From the NCBI RefSeq assembly GCF_000346505.1, contig NZ_ANOH01000346.1, positions 1-33,858 of the forward strand: a stretch of 33,858 bases of DNA. Direction: 5' to 3'. The notes under the pieces are model-generated. The model saw nothing but the letters and a program-made list of their open reading frames with translations. It had not been told where the DNA came from and made no database searches. Within the stretch, counting starts at the first letter, position 1; the number at the start of each line of letters is the position of its first letter. The position numbers were made by a program, and so were the translations under genes. Positions 5,898 to 14,200 of this stretch are shown piece by piece. Origin of the DNA: Aporhodopirellula sallentina SM41 (GTDB lineage: Bacteria; Planctomycetota; Planctomycetia; Pirellulales; Pirellulaceae).

Positions 5898-8800
5898 ATG
5901 GCTGCTTCACAACTCAGATCGTGTCCAGGTGGGATCAGTCGAGGAGTCCGGGTGAGCTTGGTCGAAAACAAATGCGACGAATTCGAGGATGCGTGGAGAA
6001 ACGCCCTGGCGCGGGACGAGCCCGGCCCCGACATCAGCGAATTCCTGTGTGACGTTGATAATGAGACGTCTAGCCGACTGTTCCGGGAGTTACTGCTTCT
6101 GGATTTCGAGTACGCCGGTGTCAGGGATCCCGATGATCTGAACCGATACTTCGAGATGTTTCCGCAGTCGAAAAGCACCATTCGGCAAGCGTTCGACAAG
6201 CATCTCAATTTGCAAGCCGAGCCGCTGGATGATGCAATACAAGAGCCATTCGGGCAAAGGGAGATGCCTTCGCTGGAAGCGGACCGATTCGAGGTGATGC
6301 AGTTCATTGCACGTGGGGGGCTGGGCGACGTCTTTATTGCAAAGGACCAGGAGATCGATCGAGAGGTGGCCGTCAAAGGTCTGCAGGTTCGGCATTCCCA
6401 GGACGAAACCCATCGTCATCAGTTCGTCGTCGAAGCCGGGCTGACAGGACAACTGGAGCATCCTGGAATCATCCCCGTCTATGGCTTTGGGAGGACGACA
6501 GACGGGCGACCTTACTATGCGATGCGATATATCGATGGAGATACGCTTCTTGACGCGATCGAGAAACTGCACGCGGAATTGAGACGCACACAGATCCCAT
6601 TAACACAATCGACGACTTTCCGAGGCCTTCTTCGTCGATTTGCAAGTGTTTGCCGTACGATCGACTACGCCCACAGCCGACGCGTTATCCATCGTGATAT
6701 CAAACCCGCAAACATCATGCTTGGCCCATTTGGTGAATCAATCGTTGTTGATTGGGGTCTGGCGATCGTACGCGGTACGGCTGCTCAGGTCCACGTCACG
6801 AAGGCATCAGGTAACAACGCCCTCGGTACCCTTGAAACCGTTGAACTTGAACTTGAACTTGAACAAGAGAATCCACTGTCTGGTGCGGGCGAAGACCGGA
6901 TCGTTTCGGAGAATGGATTGATTGTCGGCACACCGGCTTACATGAGTCCTGAACAGGCGTCTGGCGTATTGCGAGGTCTGACATTCGCCACAGATACGTA
7001 CGGCTTGGGAACGACGCTCTATCATTTGTTGACGGGCAGGGCCCCATTTGGTGGACATGGCGTGAGAGAAACGCTGAGCTGCGTCAAGGCTGGTAACTTC
7101 ACGCCACCTCGGCAATGTAAGGCAGACATACCTGAGAACCTGGAAGCCGTTTGCCTGAAGTCGATGGCGCTGTGTCCCGAGGATCGTTACGGGTCAGCCG
7201 GTGAATTGGCAGCCGACATCGACCGATGGCTCGATGACGAACCGGTAACGGCACGAAAAGAAAGTATCCTGGAGCGAAGCTGGCGTTGGGCCAGGCGAAA
7301 TCGCACGACCGTTGGCGTCAGTTTCGCAGCCTTGCTGATGGTCGCCGCTGTGACAACGACTGCGACCTTCGTCGTCAACAATTGGCGCAGCCGAGAAGAA
7401 ACGGCTCGTATCCTGGCAGAGCAGAATGCGGAGCGAGCCAAGCGAGCATCATACGCGTCCCATTTGTTCTCCGCCGGCAAATTGGTGGACAAAGATCCCG
7501 GACAGGCGCTTGAAATCCTAAACAACCTGGACTCTTGTCCAGAGGATTTGCGGTGCTTTTGCTGGTCGCACTATTACAGGGCTTGCCGGCGTGATCAGAT
7601 CACTTGGGCAACATCAGATGGGGGGCGGCAATCGCTTCTTGCAGGTTACTCAAAGAATGGGAGTCTAATCTCAGCTGATCTGCAGGGGTCAATCAAGTGG
7701 TGGGACGTTAGCGATGGACGATTGATCCGCGAGATTTCCACTGGTTCAACGGTGACGGGGACCGCTATGGATCTGTCGCGAACGACCTTGGCAACATCTC
7801 ACGATGACGGCACGATCGGGATATGGGATGCCGTTAGCGGGAAGAGCACTGGAAAGATCGTCGTGGAATCCGGCGTCATCAAGGACCTACTGTTCACGAA
7901 AGAGAGCGACAGGCTGATCTCATTGTCCGTGAAAGATAACTCGCAGATAGTGATTTGGAATAAATCTTCCGGCGAACGATTTAAAAGTTACGCGGTTGAG
8001 TCCATCGGTCGCGTGATTGACATTTCCCCGGACGGACGCCGACTGGCGATTGGCGGAGCCATCAGACAGAAAGAGTCTCTCACGCTTGCGGACATCGCCA
8101 TTATTGGGCTTGACGATGACGCCGAGCCCAATCGGCTACTTCTTGATCTGAACAAACACCATAGTGATTCCGTCGACAACCTGAAATTTGTTGATGACCA
8201 GACTCTTCTAGTTTGCAGTGCCGGGATCCTCGCAAAAGTGACCGGTGGCTCCGATGCATCCGAACCCCTGAAACTCCAAACACTAACGTTGGCCCACAAT
8301 GGAACGATTCACAGACTGCGAATGGCTGGTCCCAACCGGCAAATGCTGGCGGTGACGGCAGGTGTGGGAAAGGGTGGCTATGTGGATTTCGCCCAGCCCA
8401 ATAAACCTGTTGCTGTATGGAACACCACCGATCTTACTAGAGAGACTTACCTCGCTGGAATCGTTGGCGAAATCAACGACATTGCTGTGGATGCGACGGG
8501 GTACGTTGTAGCAACGCTTTCTCGTGAAGGGGAAATCACCATTCACGATCTGAATGTTGATTGGACGAAGTTCCAGTTTGGGCATGCTGGTCCGGTCGAG
8601 GCTATTGCATTCAACGCCAGCGGCACACAGCTGACCAGTTTCGCAGCCACCGAGTTTGGTCAGCTGACGCACCGGGACGTTGCCACCGGTGAAGTTCTTG
8701 TGACAACCACTATCGAAAACAAGAACAATGCTTTTTGGTTTCCCGCCCGAACATCCAGTGGCGGTTACTTGGCGCAGCAGACCGATGGACCGATGGACGT

Positions 8801-10130
8801 GGTTGACCCGCGCGATGGATCAGCGCTGGGCAGTATTACGCTTGAAAGTGGTAACCAACTGGTGGCTGTCTCGCCCAGTCGTGATCGGGTTGCCGTTTTC
8901 GACTCTAGTGGGCGAATGAAGGTCATAGCGATTCCGACCCAGAAAGTAGTTTCAGATGTTCAAACTTCCTGTAACGCGATTTCCACGGCTGCGTTCAACA
9001 AAGCGGGCGACTTGCTTGCCTGGGTGGATTCACAGAGCCGTCTTTTCATGCTGGATGCTACACATGGTGGCGAGACTCGGGCCGATCCATTTCCCACCAG
9101 CCGTGTTGAGGCGATGGCTTTTTCCAACGATGGCAAAGTACTGGCAATATCAACCGTTTCAGAGTTTGCTTTGTCGGCGGATGTCAGGGGCAACATGGGT
9201 TCCCCAAACACCCCGCCACCAATCAAAACGCGGTCTGGAAACCGGCAAAGGAGTGATTCACAGGTGATTCTGTGGGATGTTGAATCGCGGACTCCGAGAA
9301 CGATGTTAAGGGGCCATGCCGGCACCGTACAGGCGATCGCGTTCTCGCCCAATGACAGGATCGTTGCAACTGGCGGTCTGGATTGGCAGGTCAAGCTATG
9401 GGAGACGGCAAGCGGCACGGATATCGCGTCAGCATCCCATCAGGGACCGGTAACCGCCATCGCTTTTTCACCCGATGCTCAAGAGCTCGCCACCGCAAGC
9501 CGCGATGGTAGCGTGATGCTCTGGCTGACGGCGCCGGAGTCAACCGTCGTCGATCGGGAGGCGTTTCGTTTGGTCAAGCTCGTGCAGGATGCGGTGCCAC
9601 TAAAGCAGGACATGCTGGCCCGCGTCCAGCAAGTGACAGACGTCACCAATGCAGTCCGCATTCAGGCACAAAAGATTCTGGAGAAAAAAGGGGAAGACCT
9701 GGATTGGATTAATCGATGGAGCTGGGACGTCGTTCGTGTGCCGGGCAGATCGGAAACTCAGTACCAGATGGCACTAACGGCCACACAGAAGGCATCAGCG
9801 ATGGACCCGCAAAACCCTCGGTACCTCAATACACTTGGGGCCGCGTTGTATCGTACGAATCAAACATCCAAAGCGATCGAGATGATGACGGAGTCGCTTG
9901 ACAAGCATAAATCGGCAGGTCAGTCACCAGCTGATCTGGCGTTTCTCGCTATGGCTCATTGGCAGGCGGGCAATGAAGAACGGGCAAGGCAACTCCACCA
10001 GGACTTTGCAAAACTGATGCAGGCTCCGGCCTGGCAAAGTCGGGAGTCCGATGCCGAATTGGCTGCCTTTTACGAGGAACTGAAAGTGTTATTTCAGGAG
10101 GTCACGACGCTCTTGGGTCCCGTCGATTAG
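5898..10130 (+). CDS. Membrane Ser/Thr protein kinase with WD40 repeats and TPR-like C-terminus
   Basis: 1410 residues. The N-terminal 20-100 region (DAWRNAL, LLLLDFEYAGVRDPDDLNRY, MFPQ) is the helical prefix typical of planctomycete kinases. The kinase domain spans about 133-445: glycine loop GGLGDV near 140, VAVKGL lysine near 159, HRDIKPAN near 265, DWG in place of DFG near 284, and GTPAYMSPEQA near 343. About 60 residues separate DWG from GTPAYM, and this activation segment includes an acidic ELELELE run. A single transmembrane helix lies at about 469-493 (VSFAALLMVAAVTTTATFVV), so kinase inside and sensor outside is expected. Residues about 565-1215 hold WD40 repeats, the last two clearest (HAGTVQAIAFSPNDRIVATG; KLWETASG). 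The C-terminal 1285-1400 is TPR-like. It is probably a partner of the nearby ECF sigma factor, as is common in this phylum. Confidence 0.93.
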   Translation: MAASQLRSCPGGISRGVRVSLVENKCDEFEDAWRNALARDEPGPDISEFLCDVDNETSSRLFRELLLLDFEYAGVRDPDDLNRYFEMFPQSKSTIRQAFDKHLNLQAEPLDDAIQEPFGQREMPSLEADRFEVMQFIARGGLGDVFIAKDQEIDREVAVKGLQVRHSQDETHRHQFVVEAGLTGQLEHPGIIPVYGFGRTTDGRPYYAMRYIDGDTLLDAIEKLHAELRRTQIPLTQSTTFRGLLRRFASVCRTIDYAHSRRVIHRDIKPANIMLGPFGESIVVDWGLAIVRGTAAQVHVTKASGNNALGTLETVELELELEQENPLSGAGEDRIVSENGLIVGTPAYMSPEQASGVLRGLTFATDTYGLGTTLYHLLTGRAPFGGHGVRETLSCVKAGNFTPPRQCKADIPENLEAVCLKSMALCPEDRYGSAGELAADIDRWLDDEPVTARKESILERSWRWARRNRTTVGVSFAALLMVAAVTTTATFVVNNWRSREETARILAEQNAERAKRASYASHLFSAGKLVDKDPGQALEILNNLDSCPEDLRCFCWSHYYRACRRDQITWATSDGGRQSLLAGYSKNGSLISADLQGSIKWWDVSDGRLIREISTGSTVTGTAMDLSRTTLATSHDDGTIGIWDAVSGKSTGKIVVESGVIKDLLFTKESDRLISLSVKDNSQIVIWNKSSGERFKSYAVESIGRVIDISPDGRRLAIGGAIRQKESLTLADIAIIGLDDDAEPNRLLLDLNKHHSDSVDNLKFVDDQTLLVCSAGILAKVTGGSDASEPLKLQTLTLAHNGTIHRLRMAGPNRQMLAVTAGVGKGGYVDFAQPNKPVAVWNTTDLTRETYLAGIVGEINDIAVDATGYVVATLSREGEITIHDLNVDWTKFQFGHAGPVEAIAFNASGTQLTSFAATEFGQLTHRDVATGEVLVTTTIENKNNAFWFPARTSSGGYLAQQTDGPMDVVDPRDGSALGSITLESGNQLVAVSPSRDRVAVFDSSGRMKVIAIPTQKVVSDVQTSCNAISTAAFNKAGDLLAWVDSQSRLFMLDATHGGETRADPFPTSRVEAMAFSNDGKVLAISTVSEFALSADVRGNMGSPNTPPPIKTRSGNRQRSDSQVILWDVESRTPRTMLRGHAGTVQAIAFSPNDRIVATGGLDWQVKLWETASGTDIASASHQGPVTAIAFSPDAQELATASRDGSVMLWLTAPESTVVDREAFRLVKLVQDAVPLKQDMLARVQQVTDVTNAVRIQAQKILEKKGEDLDWINRWSWDVVRVPGRSETQYQMALTATQKASAMDPQNPRYLNTLGAALYRTNQTSKAIEMMTESLDKHKSAGQSPADLAFLAMAHWQAGNEERARQLHQDFAKLMQAPAWQSRESDAELAAFYEELKVLFQEVTTLLGPVD
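6841..6864 (+). repeat. Hexanucleotide microsatellite inside the kinase activation segment
   Basis: Four perfect copies of TTGAAC encode alternating Glu-Leu residues (ELELELE) between DWG and the GTPAYMSPEQ motif. Being in units of six, slippage would change length without breaking the frame. Confidence 0.8.
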
Positions 10131-11213
10131 GCGATCATTAAATGGCCGCGTTGCTAGCGTTTACAATATCGCCGTCACCTACCAGCCAAAAGGTCCACCA
10201 AATAGCACTCGCGTTTGATCCATTCTTCTGCGGACGCGAGTATTGCATTCCGCCTCTCGCCAATATTCGTTGCTCTCTGACGTAGCTTCCGTTACGTCAC
10301 AATCTTGTCAACTCCCTTGAATTCGTTGGCGGACATTGCGGGTAGAATCGCCTCTTCTGATTGAGTGAGGCTGTCGCGTGCTTTTCGGGGCGAGAACACG
10401 CCCTGGCTCGCTTTCTTTGGCGAGAACCTTCTCCGCTGGATTGGAACGCTTTAGCGCGAGCTCCCCTCTGTCTCGAGATCAGTAGTCGAAGCGGCTCTAT
10501 TCAGAATGAGAAGGTTGGATGCCGTCCAATCGAGAAGACTGCATCCACCAGCTATGTCAAGGGTGTGAGACCAGCCCTTCGCAGTATCTGTGACTCAATC
10601 GCTAGCCCGCGGAAGTTGCATCGACCGCCAGCTCGAATCGCACGGCCAAAGTTGCTTCGGTGTCTCGGAGATTGTGACACCGACGCGCCGAAGCTGCGTC
10701 TCCAGAATGCTCCGGTTTCATCGACCGGTGCTTGAAAAGCCGCATCACCGAAGTCGGCCACCAGTGCAGCAATTTCACTTGCAAAATAACCGAGAATGAG
10801 TCCGAGTACCTTTCCCAGACGCGGTTAATCCTTCGGTCAGTCGGTCTTCAGCAGAGCTGCCGTCCGCTTCACCGTGCAACCGAATTGCACCAAGCTGTCG
10901 CACTGACAACATCATCGAACACCGGCGCAATGCCTGAGAAAACCTCGGGGGTTTGGGGCAGGCCCCCAAGTTCACATGCCGATAAAACGGGTTTGGAAAT
11001 ACTGAATTCCCAAACCTGGCTTGACTAACCAATAGACCGTCGCTGACCCCGGCGTAAGCCTCCAACCATCCGCACCATACGGCCATTGTGAATCAGCGTT
11101 CGACGGTTGACTGAAGCCCGAGTCTGACCCCACGCGAAGCGTCCAAAGCTCGAAGTAACACCTTGGTTGACCCGTTTTCTGCTCTGACGCGTTCTATTCT
11201 CCTTAATCTACAC
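10131..11213. other. About 1.1 kb without a convincing gene
   Basis: Open frames up to 124 codons exist on both strands (for example 10361-10735 plus, 10775-11086 minus), but they overlap one another, have no Shine-Dalgarno and show no recognisable domain; I treat them as chance. Two hairpins are visible: TTGGGG(10953-10958)/CCCCAA(10964-10969), and GGTTTGG(10990-10996)/CCAAACC(11010-11016). The region may be a decayed gene or dispersed repeat sequence. Confidence 0.5.
10953..11016. repeat. Pair of adjacent hairpins in the gene-free stretch
   Basis: Stem 1 is 6 bp with a 5-nt loop; stem 2 is 7 bp with a 13-nt interval in which AAT/ATT can extend it past one mismatch. The stems share a GGTTTGG/TTTGGGG-like core. 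No T-run is present on either side, so they are not typical terminators. Confidence 0.45.
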
Positions 11214-14200
11214 CTACTCTACGATAGTCACTTGCGTTCCTGGATTGACAATGGATCCTCGAAACTGTGGGTCGGACCGTTTATGAAGCGAAACGATCCA
11301 ACGATAATCACGGCTGCTTTCCGTCAAGCCTGTAGCCTGGAAATCGAAGATAGTAGATTGGCCAGCGTGTAGCGAATCAAAACTGCAAAAGACATTCGGT
11401 CCTTCAAGAGAACAGGATTCGTACTGCGGCGTGTCAAATCTAATAAAACCGCTGCCTAGCTCCATGCTGTTGATCTTAAGAAAGTAATCCGAAGTTGGAG
11501 TGATATCGGTCGTCCCGTTGTTGGTGACAGTGACCTGGAAGGAGAACGTCTGCCCTACGATTACTACGTTCGGCACTGACTGGACAGTCGCATCCAACCT
11601 AGGTGGCGTAATATCGTTGTCAACATTTGCCAACTGAACATGTTCGAGTTCCAAGGCGTTGTAGGACGCATCCTCGCTTCGGACTTCGAAATCGATCTGG
11701 TATTGAATATCACCGTCAACCGTGTCATCGTCGACCCCCAGAACTGTAACCCTCTGATCGACATTCCAATTTTCGGGAGTAAATATCAGTGAGGATTTCT
11801 CCAACCTTCCTTCGGTATCATCTGAACTCATTATTTGAATTGTCACGTCAGACGTCGGTCGTGAGTCAAGCCTAACCGTAAATGTCGCTGTGTGTTCCGC
11901 AGAACTATCGTCCTCCGATGTTCTTAAGTCTGGCTCGGCATCAATGGTAATTCCGACATTTTGTTGCATGATCACTCGTATCTGTACTGGCGTCTCTTTT
12001 GCCGGATCAAAATCAGTCTGCCGGACGATCAGTTTCAAATCGGTCGGCAGGTTTTCGGGATCGATGTTTCTGACTTCGATATTGAACTCCGCAGGGTCGT
12101 TCGTCGGCAATCGATTGTTACTCCCTGAGACTGGAACAATATTCACGTTGGACGCAGTGTTGGTAGTCAGTTCGTAGTTTGAGATCGAGCCGATTGGCCC
12201 TGTATTGGAAAGCGAAAACGTAGTGGCACCAACTCCTCCGGGCGGGACGATAATTTCGAGAATCTCTGCCGACGGCGTGACATCACCGGCCGTCACGACC
12301 ACATCAACCGCGACGGTTTCGATGGTTTCGCCCTCGGCATCCTTAACCAAGATCTCACTGTCGAATGTCTGGGGAGAGTCCTGCAGCTGTCGGTTAAAGG
12401 TACTTTGCTGCAAAGTCACAGTTACTTCGAGTGATCCGCCCGCGGCGATTGAACCGGAGGCGGGAGAAACGGTGTAATCCGAAGACGCATTTGATAGGGA
12501 AACATTGACCGGTTCGTCGCCCTGATTGGTGATGACGATCTTGTCCGTCATCGTTGCCTCACCGCCTTTGGGAACGTCAAATGACAGGCTGGAGACATCG
12601 ACCGAAATTCCAGTGTTCGAATTATCGAGATTCTCTCGAATGGTCTCGAAGCTGTCGATGATCTGCTTCGCTATCGAAGGTTGATCACCATCGAGAGTTC
12701 CTATCGCGTCCCGCACGGCAGATCCTTGGCTTAGTAAATCATTGGCCGCCTTAGCGGCCGCTCCGTTCGTGGCAATTCTGCTAGGCAGTCCAGCTAACAC
12801 TCCCTGTAAGATCATTTCCCGCGCAATGGTGTTGGAACTTTCTTCCGCGAACTTTGTCGATTCTTCGAATGTGCTTTGAGTCGCATCCCCGCGTGTGAGC
12901 AGCGCGTTGCTACCCTCCATTGCCTGAATGGCACTGGTACCGGCGAGCGAAACGCCGCTGAGGTAGTATAAGCTCAATGCTGAGATAGCCGCGACCGTTA
13001 CTCCCGTGAGCAAAGAAGGCGCGACAACGAAAACGCCAATCGCAACGGCAGAAGCTGCCAACGGTGTTATGTCTCTCAAGATTTCCATCTTCGTCCTGAA
13101 CTCCGCAACATTCGCGTTTGCCGATGGGCCAAACATACGCTCGACTTCGTCAAGGTCGTCGAGAGATTGTTCCGCGGAGGAACTATTTTGCTGAATTTGA
13201 ATCGGAGCGAGCTGAAATGCCGAAAAAGTTTCAAGCGTTTGAATCTCGTTGGATTCGACGTTGGGCGTAACCCACGTGGCAACCACGCGATCAAACTGAG
13301 CAAGGCCCTCGATATCAAGGAACAGATCGATCGGTCCGCCCGCCGTTTGGATGCTACCCAGCTCGAGTCGGTCGATAGTGCCAGCAAGAAGTGAATTGAC
13401 GCCATCAATGATGGTTTGATAGCTGGCGGTGACTTGTTGTATTTCTGCTACAACTGAATTGACATTGACGGTGTTTTCCGAAGCTGTCGCGATTTCTCGC
13501 AGATCGAATATGGCTTGACTAGACACCGAGACCAAAGAGCTAAAATAAGTACGAGTCAGCACACCAACCGGCAAATCCGGTTGTGGTAGGTCGTCGATCG
13601 TAATGGCGTTCTCAGCAAAAACCTTTGTTTGCTTTCCACTGGCGTCCGTCTGAGTGACGATGACTTCGACAGTCGCGGTTCTGAATTCGAGCGTGTCAAA
13701 ATCCATCCAGATTGGAATCGGGGCCGTTACCGAAGTTGCTGTGACACTGGAAGCGTTGACCGTCACGCGATATCCGTCACTATCACGAAACGTCACGGTG
13801 GTTTCCCTGTCGGGATCAAATTCCGCTCGGGAAATCGTCACGGATGTGCCTGGAAGTCCGCCGCCGGTCGCCATCGGTTCCTGGCGGAAACCCGCGTTGA
13901 GCCGGTTGATCACGCGTAGTGCGTCCAGTGCGGTTACTTCACCGTCCTGTGTCACGTCGTAATAGAAACCTGGAAATGCAGCCGGGGCTACATTCGGGTC
14001 AACAAGGGTCGTCGAATCCCCAACGACGAACTGTTTGCGGTTGAGCTCGTTGATGATCACTAGAGCATCGAGTGCGGTAATGTCACCGGAGCCGTTCACG
14101 TCTGTCGGTTCCAGGGGATTGGTCCAGTTTTTTCCTAGCACGTCGAAGGGTGCAAAAAATGGAAAGACATCCGCAGACAACTCACCGATCCTGGTGGCGA

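Noticed and set aside
10361-10735. 124-codon plus-strand frame in the gene-free stretch
   Set aside because: No Shine-Dalgarno, no family features, overlapped by frames of equal quality on the other strand.
10953-11016. Intrinsic terminator for the kinase gene
   Set aside because: It is more than 800 bp past the kinase stop and lacks a T-run.
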